DNA from: Clostridium bornimense
GTDB taxonomy: Bacteria > Bacillota > Clostridia > Clostridiales > Clostridiaceae
Assembly: GCF_018917145.1 (NCBI RefSeq)
Contig: NZ_JAHLOD010000004.1
Location: 1-64,000, forward strand
Reading direction: 5' to 3'
Length of the DNA stretch: 64,000 nt
Part shown: positions 28,329 through 36,842 of the stretch, in pieces
How the letters are laid out: each line of letters opens with the position of its first letter
Position numbering within the stretch: the first letter of the stretch is position 1
Notes under the pieces: generated by a model
What the model saw: only the letters and a program-made list of their open reading frames with translations
Databases searched by the model: none
What the model was told of the DNA's origin: nothing
Translations under genes and position numbers: made by a program

Positions 28329-29096
28329 ATGGATGTTAATGAAATAGTGTTAATTGCCGCTAAGGCTGGCAAAATAATCTTAGAAAACGGCGGAGAAATT
28401 TATAGGGTAGAAGATACCATAATTAGAGTTTGCAATGCTTTTAATATTAATAATCCTGAAGCCATTGTAATGCCTACTGGTATATTCATATCAGCTACTG
28501 ATGAAAATAATAATTCGATATCTATTATAAAAAGAATACATAGTAGAAAAGTTAATTTAGATAAGATTTCTAAAGTAAATGACTTATCTAGAAAACTTTC
28601 TTCTAAAGTCCTTACTATCGACGAAGTAAAAAAGCAATTAGATTTGTTAGAAAAGGCACCAGGATATAGCCCATTAACTAATGTACTTATATCTGGATTT
28701 GCTGTTACATCTTTTGCACTTTTATTGGGTGCTAGTATCAAAGATAGCATCTTTGCTTTTTTTATTGGTATAATAATAAACTTAATGACCTCATATTTAT
28801 CAAAAATAAAATTCAACGATTTCTTTATTAACCTAACTGGAGGTTTTATTGCTGCTATATTAGGAATCATTCTTGCAAAAATAAAACTAATATATTCTAT
28901 GGACACTGTTATAATCTCATCAATAATGCTTTTAGTTCCAGGACTTATTATAACTAATGCCATCCGTGACACTATAGCTGGTGACTTAGTATCCGGCATT
29001 AGTAGAGCCTTAGAAGCTTTCTTTATAGCTATTGCCATTGCTGTAGGGTCTGGTATGGCATTTAAATTATGGATATCACTAGGAGGTAACATATGA
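28329..29096 (+). CDS. Threonine/serine exporter family protein, large subunit (DUF1212/YjjP type)
   Basis: 255 residues. The N-terminal half (1-110) is a soluble domain with the family start AGKIILENGGEIYRVEDTI; the C-terminal half has about five membrane helices (VLISGFAVTSFALLLGAS onward) and the LVPGLIITNAIRD motif. In single-chain ThrE exporters this half is fused to a second membrane domain. Here the second half is the next gene, overlapping by 4 bases (ATGA). Exports threonine, serine or, in related pairs, succinate; the substrate is not readable. It is divergent from glyA (serine metabolism), which may be chance. Confidence 0.88.
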   Translation: MDVNEIVLIAAKAGKIILENGGEIYRVEDTIIRVCNAFNINNPEAIVMPTGIFISATDENNNSISIIKRIHSRKVNLDKISKVNDLSRKLSSKVLTIDEVKKQLDLLEKAPGYSPLTNVLISGFAVTSFALLLGASIKDSIFAFFIGIIINLMTSYLSKIKFNDFFINLTGGFIAAILGIILAKIKLIYSMDTVIISSIMLLVPGLIITNAIRDTIAGDLVSGISRALEAFFIAIAIAVGSGMAFKLWISLGGNI

Positions 29097-29548
29097 TGAA
29101 TTTACTATATGCTTTTTATGCAGGTTTAGGTTCATTTTCTTTCGGCATACTATTCAATATTCGAGGAAAAAATTTAATATTTGCTGGTATATCTGGTATG
29201 ATTGGTTGGTTAACTTACTTAACATTATTAGATAACGGTCATTCTACCAATGTAAGTCTTTTTGGTGCTTCTCTAATAGTTTCATTATTATCAGAAATTC
29301 TCGCCAGAATATTAAAAAGCCCTGTAACTATTTATGTAATTGCAGGAATCATTCCTCTTGTACCTGGTAGTGGAATGTATAATACAATGTTTGAATCCAT
29401 AACAGGAAGCTTAGATAAAGCAATCTCTCTTGGATTTTCTACTTTAATAAATGCTGGCTCTATAGCTCTTGGAATAGTTTTTGTATCTTCTATAGGAAGA
29501 TTTCTATTCAAGAAAAAAGAATATCGATTACTACATTTACGGAAATAA
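29093..29548 (+). CDS. Threonine/serine exporter family protein, small subunit (DUF3815/YjjB type)
   Basis: 151 residues, with about four membrane helices and the family motif GIIPLVPGSGMYNTMF. It corresponds to the C-terminal half of single-chain ThrE. The ATG overlaps the stop of the large-subunit gene in an ATGA junction, which supports fixed-ratio production of two parts of one transporter. A bidirectional terminator follows. Confidence 0.88.
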   Translation: MMNLLYAFYAGLGSFSFGILFNIRGKNLIFAGISGMIGWLTYLTLLDNGHSTNVSLFGASLIVSLLSEILARILKSPVTIYVIAGIIPLVPGSGMYNTMFESITGSLDKAISLGFSTLINAGSIALGIVFVSSIGRFLFKKKEYRLLHLRK

Positions 29549-29580
29549 ATATGAAAATTTCATCTATAACTGTTTACTTA

Positions 29581-29633
29581 AAAAGGTCTATTGTAATCAC
29601 GACATTTAATCGTCATTTCAACAGACCTCTTTT
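29581..29633. terminator. Bidirectional terminator between exporter genes and CBS-domain gene
   Basis: A long imperfect hairpin, AAAAGGTCTATTG ... CAACAGACCTCTTTT with inner AATCACGAC/GTCATTT pairing, is flanked by A and T runs and lies between convergent genes. Confidence 0.88.
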
Positions 29634-29639
29634 ATAATT

Positions 29640-30914
29640 CTACTTAGCAACTTCGTTATTATTTAACATTATTCTAATTCTACTTATTCCATTCTTAGTA
29701 GCCTTTTCTACTTTTATCTTATATTTACCTATTTCTATTACTGCTTTTTCTTTAGGGATTCCTCCTAGTATCTCCATAACTAGTCCCCCTATAGTATCTG
29801 AAAAATACTCATTATCTACTATATTACTTAATATATCTATATTATATTCATCAAGTAATTCATCTAATTCCATATCTCCATCAACTATATATTCATTATC
29901 ATTGATTTTTTCAACTTTTACTTCCTCATCATCAAATTCATCTTCAATATCTCCAACTATTTCTTCTATTAAGTCTTCCATAGTTACGATACCATCTAAA
30001 CCGCCATATTCGTTCATAACAAAAGCCATAGCAGCTCTCTCTTTTCTCATATCATTAAATAAATCTGACACAGAAGCATATTTATATGTGAAATAAGGTT
30101 CTTTCATAATATCATTTATATCAAAGTTATCTTTATTCACATTTTTAAAAACAAAATCTTTAACATGTAGTACCCCTATTATATTATCTTTACTTTCATC
30201 ATATACAGGAATTCTTGAAAATTGTTCTTGTAGAAAAGCTTCCATGATTTCTTCATATGTAGAATTCTTCTCCACTGCTACAATATCAGTACGATGTGTC
30301 ATAACATCTTTTGCTTTCATATCACCAAATTCAAAAACATTATAAATCATTTGTTTTTCGTCTTCTTCTAAAGCACCTTCTACACTTCCAACTTCTATAA
30401 TATCCTTTATCTCTTCCTCAGTAACAGAATCATCTTCATCAACACTACCACCTGTTATTTTAACAAACAGATTTGATATTTTCTCTAATAAAAACACTAT
30501 AGGTGTTAATATAATTGAAAGCCATTTTATTATTAATGCAACACTTAAAGAAAATTTTTCTGCATTTCTCTTTGCTAAAGTTTTAGGTATAATTTCACCA
30601 AAAATTAAAATTATTATAGTTAACACTATTGTAACTAATGCTACACTTTCATTTCCCCAAAGTACAATAGCTAACGATGTAGTTAAAGATGATGCATATA
30701 TGTTAACAAGATTATTTCCAAATAATATAGTTGATAGCAACTTACTTGTATTGCTCATAAGATCCCTTAAAGCTCTACTTCTTCTTGAATCCTCTAGCTT
30801 CTTTAACTTAATTTTATTAATAGACATAAGTGCTGTTTCCGATGCTGAAAAAAGCCCCGAAAGCCCTATAAGAACAATTAAAATCCCTATCTTAAAAATA
30901 CTACTCTGGTCCAA
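29640..30914 (-). CDS. CNNM/HlyC-CorC family membrane protein with CBS pair
   Basis: 424 residues. The N-terminal DUF21 (CNNM) domain has four membrane helices (about 5-150) with the SASETALMSINKIKLKKLE motif and the FGEIIPKTLAKRNAE stretch. A CBS pair follows at about 195-320 (VMTHRTDIVAVEK, then YGGLDGIVTMEDLIEEIVGDIEDE). A C-terminal CorC_HlyC domain (345-420) completes the standard order. Relatives export Mg2+ or Co2+; the 'haemolysin' name is historical. It is a single gene with a shared terminator and a long upstream gap filled by copy F. Confidence 0.93.
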   Translation of the reverse strand: MDQSSIFKIGILIVLIGLSGLFSASETALMSINKIKLKKLEDSRRSRALRDLMSNTSKLLSTILFGNNLVNIYASSLTTSLAIVLWGNESVALVTIVLTIIILIFGEIIPKTLAKRNAEKFSLSVALIIKWLSIILTPIVFLLEKISNLFVKITGGSVDEDDSVTEEEIKDIIEVGSVEGALEEDEKQMIYNVFEFGDMKAKDVMTHRTDIVAVEKNSTYEEIMEAFLQEQFSRIPVYDESKDNIIGVLHVKDFVFKNVNKDNFDINDIMKEPYFTYKYASVSDLFNDMRKERAAMAFVMNEYGGLDGIVTMEDLIEEIVGDIEDEFDDEEVKVEKINDNEYIVDGDMELDELLDEYNIDILSNIVDNEYFSDTIGGLVMEILGGIPKEKAVIEIGKYKIKVEKATKNGISRIRIMLNNNEVAK

Positions 30915-31029
30915 AAACCAACCACTCCTTATATGTTTTATATTCTTTATTATTTTCTAATTTTATATATTATTTCTATTATATCACCTTTGTAAAATCC
31001 ATTCAAATAAAGGAAACTTATTATAACAG

Positions 31030-31500
31030 GAGCTGTCTCTTAACAAATTAAGATTTGTTATCGATAGTTACTTTTATTATGGGACAAGACAGGGCAAAGG
31101 TTAGATGGCACAAGTACAGCTAATTCACAATTCAGTCAATTCACAATGGTGGTTAATTTTCTCTTTTGGATAAAATATTTTAGTCCTGCCGATGGCAAAT
31201 CACAATTCAATCAGTTCAGGAAATTCGCATTTCACAATTGTATTGATATATATATATTTAGTGCATATATAAAACTGTTATACTTAAGTGTTGTTTTTCA
31301 TAAATCATGAATTCCTAGTTCAAGCTACATGAAGGCTCAGCCTTCATTAGCCCCCCTTAATATTTATATATTAAATACAAATATCTTAAGGAAACTATCT
31401 TTTTCTATACACAAAATTATTACACTTAAAATCTCAGAAATTCCCCAAAGGGAATTTCATCAATAACTTTGCACTATGCACTGATATATATCTGTACCCT
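31030..31500 (+). repeat. Dispersed structured repeat, copy F (longest, mosaic)
   Basis: Contains in order: the CGATAGTT module (31038-31078); GGGACA/GGCACAAG units; TTCACAATTC units; a decayed TTTTCTC/GGATAAAA hairpin; a second block of TTCA/ACAATT units; the complete core with hairpin GAAGGC-tca-GCCTTC (31329-31347); the hairpin GAAATTCCC-caaa-GGGAATTTC; and TTTGCACTATGCACTG. The two blocks of end units suggest that one copy was inserted in or next to another. Confidence 0.8.
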
Positions 31501-31550
31501 GCTATATAATCTACATCATGTGCTTATTTTTATAATATCAACTTTCTTTG

Positions 31551-31907
31551 CTAACTATTATCTTTCTTCATAATAAACTTCATTGTATCAACATTATAAT
31601 AGGTAATCTTATATACCTTCAAAATATTATATAATACTCTAACTTTATATAGAATAGATTTTATACATAATTTATAATTACAACTAATGTTAGAATTTAA
31701 TGATGTCTCATAAGTTGATACACTAGAAATTCCATTACCATTCATCGTTAATGGCAAAAATCTTCTATCACTATAAAAAATTCTATCTTTACCCCATATA
31801 ATTTTAGCAATTCTCTCTGCAAAACTTCCTTTAATAATTATTTCTACAGATCCTAAATCATACGCTTCCTTTAATTGATCTTTATCTCTAACAATATACT
31901 GTACCAA
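31551..31907 (-). CDS. Protein of unknown function
   Basis: 118 residues; no recognised family. The first 40 residues (RDKDQLKEAYDLGSVEIIIKGSFAERIAK) look like a small folded domain; the rest is rich in lysine, tyrosine and isoleucine. No membrane helix or signal peptide is seen. A GGTGAG site lies before the ATG. It lies between copy F and an IS110 remnant, i.e. in a region of mobile debris, so it may be accessory or itself truncated. Confidence 0.4.
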   Translation of the reverse strand: MVQYIVRDKDQLKEAYDLGSVEIIIKGSFAERIAKIIWGKDRIFYSDRRFLPLTMNGNGISSVSTYETSLNSNISCNYKLCIKSILYKVRVLYNILKVYKITYYNVDTMKFIMKKDNS

Positions 31908-32069
31908 AATCTCACCACCTAAAAAGCCATAGTTTTTTAAAATAATATCTCTTAGATGTATTCCCCGAAAATTTAGAAAATATACTAAACAAATAGTTAT
32001 ATAATAAGTATACTCACTACAACTAAAAAAATTTACTAATAATATAAAATGTTAAAACCTTTACAGTAG

Positions 32070-32145
32070 CAATTCAGACAATTCACATTTCGCAATTAAT
32101 ATTAATTTTCCCTAAGTTAAGAATCTTATAGTCCTATGGCTTCCG
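32070..32145 (+). repeat. Dispersed structured repeat, fragment K, fused to the IS110 remnant
   Basis: TTCAGACAATTCACAT units are followed by TTAATTTTCCCTAAG and CTTATAGTCC, i.e. the left-end module with a decayed hairpin. It ends abruptly at about 32145, where the IS110 reading frame begins (antisense). The junction puts repeat sequence in the coding frame. Confidence 0.6.
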
Positions 32146-32515
32146 CATTTACTTATTCTCATCTTACCCTTATGTTCACCTGAACTACATTGTTTTAAAT
32201 CAAATCCAATAAATGAAATTAAATGTTTCCCAGTTTCATATTTATTTAAATCTCCACTCTCTCCCAATAATGCTGCAACAGTGCCTTCTCCAACACCCTT
32301 AATCTCTAGCAAGTTTTCTGCATACGATATTTCTGATACCTTATTTTTTATTACTTCATCTATTTCATTTATTTTGACTTTGTTGCTTTAAAAAATTATT
32401 TCTATGTCGTGTTAGTATCTTTAAATATCTATTGCTTTTGTTACATGTATTTTTTTGCTAAGTCAATTCCTATAAAAACCTTTGACTTATTTAATGAAAC
32501 TATGTTATTATTCAT
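32112..32515 (-). pseudogene. IS110-family transposase remnant
   Basis: The ATG at 32515 follows GGAGGTT and starts MNNNIVSLNKSKVFIGIDLAK, the RuvC-like N-terminus of IS110 transposases. A frameshift follows at once (the IHVTKAIDI continuation is in another frame). Most of the middle is deleted. The frame then resumes as KVSEISYAENLLEIKGVG and continues through TVAALLGESGDL, FIGFDLKQCSSG and KGKMRISK, the Transposase_20 helix-hairpin-helix part. The last 11 residues come from repeat fragment K, not from the transposase. It is clearly non-functional. Confidence 0.85.
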
Positions 32516-32520
32516 ATGAA

Positions 32521-32578
32521 TAACCTCCTTGGTATTTTTGTTTTTCAATTATTATTTTACCTAGGGAGGTTATTTTTT
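32521..32578. other. Inverted repeat upstream of the IS110 remnant
   Basis: AATAACCTCC and GGAGGTTATT are arms of 10 bases about 35 bases apart; the arm near the transposase start contains its ribosome site. It could be the non-coding end of the old IS110 element or an expression-limiting hairpin like that at the IS3 tip. The function is undetermined. Confidence 0.4.
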
Positions 32579-32620
32579 TCAATTTTTATAAAGTCTCAAA
32601 ACAGGAATGCTATGCACTAC

Positions 32621-32667
32621 AAAAAAGAGTATTGCAAAATTACCACAGTAACTTCACAATACTCTCT
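32621..32667 (-). terminator. Intrinsic terminator of malQ
   Basis: The arms AGAGTATTG and CAATACTCT enclose a 25-base loop and are followed on the minus strand by TTTTTT. It lies 13 bases after the malQ stop codon. Confidence 0.85.
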
Positions 32668-32679
32668 ATTATTTTATAA

Positions 32680-34158
32680 TTATATTCTTCCGAAAGTCTT
32701 TGTTAGATCATAAATCTTTTCAGCTAATTCATCAGATAATTGATCTTTTGTAGCTCTCCACTTCCAGTTCTTACCTAGAGTTGATGGTTCATTCATTCTT
32801 GCTTCATTTCCTAAATCTAAGAAATCTTGCATTGTAGCAATAGAAAGGTTAGAAACACTTTCCCATACTCCTCTAATGAATCCCCATCCATATCCTTCTT
32901 CTTCATTTAATCCAAGATATTTAACACAATTCTTTCTTTCTTCTTCAGTAGTCATTGTTTCAAACCAACCTCTGAATGTATTGTTATCATGTGTTCCTGT
33001 ATAAGCTATACAGTTTCTTGGATAATTGTATGGTATATAACTGCTATCATCATCACCAAAAGCAAATTGAAGAATCTTCATTCCTGGGAAACCGGTTGCC
33101 TTTAAGAAATCCTTCACTTCGTCAGTTAAGAATCCTAAGTCTTCAGCTATGATATCAACTTTTCCTAACGCTTTTTCAATAGCTTCGAATAACTTAATTC
33201 CAGGACCTTTTACCCATTTACCATTTATAGCTGTTTCATCACCATAAGGAATTTCCCAATAAGATTCAAATCCTCTAAAGTGATCTATTCTAACTACATC
33301 ATATATTTTTAAACTTTCTCTAACTCTATCAATCCACCAACTGAATCCATCTTTCTCTAGTTCATTCCAATCATATATTGGATTTCCCCAAAGTTGTCCT
33401 GTAACTGCAAATGCATCTGGAGGACATCCTGCTACCTTAGTTGGTATCATTTTTTCATCTACCTTGAAATATTTTGGATTACTCCATATATCTGCACTAT
33501 CTTCTGAAACATATATAGGAATATCACCTATTATTTTTATTCCATTATCATTAGCATATTTCTTAAGTGCTGTCCATTGCTTAAAGAACATATATTGAAC
33601 AAATGTCCAAAATTCAATTTCATCTTTTAACTTTACTTTATATTCATTAAGAGCACTTTCTTCTCTTAACTTGATAGATTCTTCCCAATTTTGCCATGAT
33701 TCAAGATTGTGATCATTTTTTATTGCCATATATAAAGAATAATCTTCAAGCCAAAGTTCTTGTTCCTTTTTAAAATTTTCGATTTCAGAAACTAATTTTC
33801 CTTTAGAGTTCTCATAAGCTCTTCTTAAAACTTTCATTCTAGATACAAATAATGTACCATATTCAATGCTTTCTTCGTTCCCACCAAAGTCTTCGTTTTC
33901 ATATTCTTCTTTACTTAAAAATCCTTCTCTTTCTAAGATATCAAAATCTACAAAGTATGGATTTCCTGCAAATGCTGAAAAACATTGATATGGAGAATCT
34001 CCATAACTAGTTTGACCTAGAGGAAGTATTTGCCAATAACTTTGTCCTGACTTCTTTAAAAAGTCTACAAACTCATAAGCTTCCTTTCCAAAAGTACCTA
34101 TTCCATATTTCCCTGGTAGGGACGAGATATGCATTAAAATTCCACTGCTTCTTTTCAT
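32680..34158 (-). CDS. malQ: 4-alpha-glucanotransferase (amylomaltase, GH77)
   Basis: Moves alpha-1,4-glucan segments between maltodextrins, releasing glucose and longer chains for phosphorylase. 492 residues. The GH77 start (RSSGILMHISSLPGKYGIGTFG) and the active site are clear: nucleophile Asp in VVRIDHFRGFESYW, acid/base Glu in DIIAEDLGFLT, and the third Asp in AYTGTHDNNTFRGW. A GAGGAG site precedes the ATG. It lies downstream of the maltose transporter genes but beyond their terminator and the broken regulator, so it has a separate promoter. Confidence 0.97.
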   Translation of the reverse strand: MKRSSGILMHISSLPGKYGIGTFGKEAYEFVDFLKKSGQSYWQILPLGQTSYGDSPYQCFSAFAGNPYFVDFDILEREGFLSKEEYENEDFGGNEESIEYGTLFVSRMKVLRRAYENSKGKLVSEIENFKKEQELWLEDYSLYMAIKNDHNLESWQNWEESIKLREESALNEYKVKLKDEIEFWTFVQYMFFKQWTALKKYANDNGIKIIGDIPIYVSEDSADIWSNPKYFKVDEKMIPTKVAGCPPDAFAVTGQLWGNPIYDWNELEKDGFSWWIDRVRESLKIYDVVRIDHFRGFESYWEIPYGDETAINGKWVKGPGIKLFEAIEKALGKVDIIAEDLGFLTDEVKDFLKATGFPGMKILQFAFGDDDSSYIPYNYPRNCIAYTGTHDNNTFRGWFETMTTEEERKNCVKYLGLNEEEGYGWGFIRGVWESVSNLSIATMQDFLDLGNEARMNEPSTLGKNWKWRATKDQLSDELAEKIYDLTKTFGRI

Positions 34159-34284
34159 ATTATCTCCTCTCTAACGCTTCCAAATTTGTAAGTTAAACTT
34201 CTTTAGCATAGTTCAAGTTTTACTTTTCAATGTTATTATAACATTTAATTATGAAAATAATATAACTTTCATAAAATTTATTAC

Positions 34285-34904
34285 TTATCTTTTTATTTCA
34301 TTACAGGATTGTCTTTTTACTAAATAAGTATTCAATAAAATATGTTTATGACTTTCTTCATTATTTATCAATTTAAACAATAAGTTAATACTTACCTTAG
34401 CCATTTCTTCTTTTGGTTGAACTGTAGTTGTTATTGATGGAACATAGAATTTACTAACATCCATTCCATCAAAACCAATAATAGAAATATCTTTTCCTAC
34501 TACTAACCCCATATCACTAATAGCTTTAGCGCAACCTACTGCCATAAAATCTGATATAGCGAAAATTGCTGTTATCTCTCTGTGTTTATTTAAGAGTTTC
34601 TTAGTAGCATTATAAGCTCCCTCGCTACTATAGTTACCAATAGCAACATAATCTTCATTATATACGATACTATTATCTCTTAAGGCCTCAATATAACCCT
34701 TCATCCGAAGACCACTAATACCATAATCGTTTACATTACCGATAATTATAGCTATATTTCTATGCCCCATACTAATTAAGTAACTTGTAGATATATAGCT
34801 GGCTTTATCATTTTCTATTCCTATACATCAGGTTTGTTGTTTATTACTCTAGATACAGTACTAACACCGACTCCAGCAAGATTTGCTACATCTCTTATAT
34901 TCAT
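34285..34904 (-). pseudogene. LacI-family regulator with internal deletion
   Basis: The ATG at 34904 (GGAGGCGATTT site) begins MNIRDVANLAGVGVSTVSRV followed by INNKPDV, a perfect LacI-type helix-turn-helix, then stops. About 20 bases on, in another frame, the effector-binding domain resumes at GIENDKASYISTSYLISMGH and runs to the normal C-terminus (IIGFDGMDVSKFYVPSITTT, then a short tail). About 100 residues between the hinge and mid-domain are missing. It lies next to the maltose genes, so it was probably their MalR-like repressor. As it stands it cannot make a working repressor. Confidence 0.88.
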
Positions 34905-34937
34905 CAAATCGCCTCCGATTATATGATGAAAATTTAT

Positions 34938-34974
34938 TTTTAGGCTACCGTAAATATGATACGATAGCCTAAAA
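34938..34974 (-). terminator. Terminator of the msmX-malEFG operon
   Basis: TTTTAGGCTACCGT pairs with ACGATAGCCTAAAA (one mismatch) around an 8-base loop, and it is followed on the minus strand by AAATAAATTTT. It lies 25 bases after the malG stop codon. Confidence 0.88.
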
Positions 34975-34998
34975 TAGTTGTTATTTTTTAGTTGTCTA

Positions 34999-35856
34999 TT
35001 AACCTTTAACAGCTCCTGCAACTAATCCTTTAGCAATATATTTTTGTGAACATAAGAATAATATTACTACAGGAAGTGATGACATAACAGCGGCAGCTGA
35101 ATACTCAGTCCAGTTAGCTGAGAAGTTACCTGTTATAAATTGTTGTAATCCTGTTGTAACTGTTTTAACTTCTAAGCCTTTTAATAATGCTGAAGTGAAA
35201 ATAAATTCACTGTATGCAGCAATGAAAGATAATAAGAATATTACTATAATCATATTTCTAAGTAATGGTAAAATTATCTTTCTAAACATTTGGAAAGTAG
35301 TTGCTCCATCAATATATGCTGATTCTGATAATTCCATTGGAATACCATCAATAGTTCCTTTTATAAGCCAAATATAATATGCACTACCTGCTCCTATGAT
35401 TAATATAAGAACCCATAATTGGTCAGATAAGTTTAAGTTATAAACTATACCAATTATTGCTGGTAAAGCCATTGTATTAGGGAACATTTGAAGAATTAAT
35501 AAAGCCATTAATCCTGATTTTCTTCCAGTAAATTTTATTCTAGCAAAAGCAAATGCTGCTAGTACTGATGTTATAACTTGTATTACTGCTACAGATGTAC
35601 ATATAATTAATGAGTTTTTAACCCATAATAAGAAATCTGTATCATTTAATACTGCTTTATAATTATCAAGTGTTGGATTTTTAGGAATTATATCTGCTGT
35701 AAACGCTTGCCCTGGGCTAAGTGAAGCTGCTATTACAGCTAAAATAGGGAATAATACTATCACTAGTAAAATCCATAAATATATACGACCAAACCAAGCA
35801 CTTCTTACCTCATCAGGTCTTATTTTTTTCTTATATTTTAAATCTAATTCAGCCAT
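34999..35856 (-). CDS. malG: Maltose/maltodextrin ABC transporter permease MalG
   Basis: 285 residues, six predicted membrane helices. The cytoplasmic EAA loop that docks on the ATPase is SESAYIDGATTFQMFRKIIL (about 185-205). The C-terminal end GAVKG is the usual MalG form. The ATG directly follows the malF stop. With MalF it forms the channel, fed by MalE and driven by MsmX. Last gene before the operon terminator. Confidence 0.95.
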   Translation of the reverse strand: MAELDLKYKKKIRPDEVRSAWFGRIYLWILLVIVLFPILAVIAASLSPGQAFTADIIPKNPTLDNYKAVLNDTDFLLWVKNSLIICTSVAVIQVITSVLAAFAFARIKFTGRKSGLMALLILQMFPNTMALPAIIGIVYNLNLSDQLWVLILIIGAGSAYYIWLIKGTIDGIPMELSESAYIDGATTFQMFRKIILPLLRNMIIVIFLLSFIAAYSEFIFTSALLKGLEVKTVTTGLQQFITGNFSANWTEYSAAAVMSSLPVVILFLCSQKYIAKGLVAGAVKG

Positions 35857-36774
35857 CTAATCAACCTCCTTAAATTGTCCAGAAGCTTTCATTTGGAAAT
35901 ATGAAATAGTTCCAAGAACTATAAATACTAAAATTGATAATGCAGCTCCTGTAGCATACAATCCTTTATCTGTTGCTAATTTGTAGTTTACAGATGCTAA
36001 AATATCAGTATATCCTGCAAATTGTGATCCTAATTTAGGTGGATCTCCTTTTGTGATTAAATATGCTGAACCAAAGTTATTAAAGTTAAATGCAAAGCTA
36101 GTAATTAATAAAGGATATGCAGTTTGTGCAATTGATGGTAAAGTTATTTTAATAAATTGAGTAAACTTACTTGCTCCATCAATTTCTGCTGCTTCATAAT
36201 ATGAAGTAGGTATTGCTGCTAAAGATCCTAAACATACATTCATCATATATGGATATCCAAGCCATATACTTACGAATATTACAGATAATCTAGCTAATGA
36301 AACAGTTGATAAGAATTTTATTGGTTCGTCAATGATTCCTAAATTTTGCAATAATACATTTATTGTACCACCAGATGCATTTAATAACCCTTGCCATGAT
36401 AATATTGCTACTGATACAGGCAATGCCCATGGAAGTATTAAAAATGCCTTATACACTGGAGCTTCCTTTATATTTGGATTATTTAATATAATAGCAGTAA
36501 TTAATCCAACTATAAAGCTACCAGCTGTAATTGCAATAGCAAAAACAGTAGTCCATATAAAAACAGGAATAAATACTTTTGAGAAATCTCCTGTTAAAAC
36601 ATCTATGTAATTATAAAGTCCTACAAAATCAGGAGACCCATTAGTTACATCACTATAGTTTGTAAAAGAAATATAAACAGTATATATCAATGGCAATACT
36701 ACAAAAACAAATATTGATATTAGAGCAGGGAATAAGTATAACGCTGCCTTGAGATTATCCTTCTTTTTTGCCAT
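35857..36774 (-). CDS. malF: Maltose/maltodextrin ABC transporter permease MalF
   Basis: 305 residues from the ATG at 36774 (AGGAAGG site); a GTG four codons upstream is too close to that site. Six membrane helices, without the large periplasmic P2 domain of E. coli MalF, as usual in Gram-positives. The EAA loop is SYYEAAEIDGASKFTQFIKI (about 195-215). It lies between malE and malG. Confidence 0.94.
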   Translation of the reverse strand: MAKKKDNLKAALYLFPALISIFVFVVLPLIYTVYISFTNYSDVTNGSPDFVGLYNYIDVLTGDFSKVFIPVFIWTTVFAIAITAGSFIVGLITAIILNNPNIKEAPVYKAFLILPWALPVSVAILSWQGLLNASGGTINVLLQNLGIIDEPIKFLSTVSLARLSVIFVSIWLGYPYMMNVCLGSLAAIPTSYYEAAEIDGASKFTQFIKITLPSIAQTAYPLLITSFAFNFNNFGSAYLITKGDPPKLGSQFAGYTDILASVNYKLATDKGLYATGAALSILVFIVLGTISYFQMKASGQFKEVD

Positions 36775-36842
36775 AAAATCACACACCTTCCTGTATAGTA
36801 AAAAGAATTAGGAGAGGATACCCTCCCCTAAAATTCTCTATC

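Noticed and set aside
27975-28329. Glycine or other riboswitch before glyA
   Set aside because: No conserved aptamer elements are visible; the only strong structure is the short palindrome, and part of the region is repeat copy E.
28400-29092. A 230-codon minus-strand ORF opposite the exporter gene
   Set aside because: It is a shadow of the membrane protein gene on the plus strand: no ribosome site, odd composition, and the plus-strand frame has clear family motifs.
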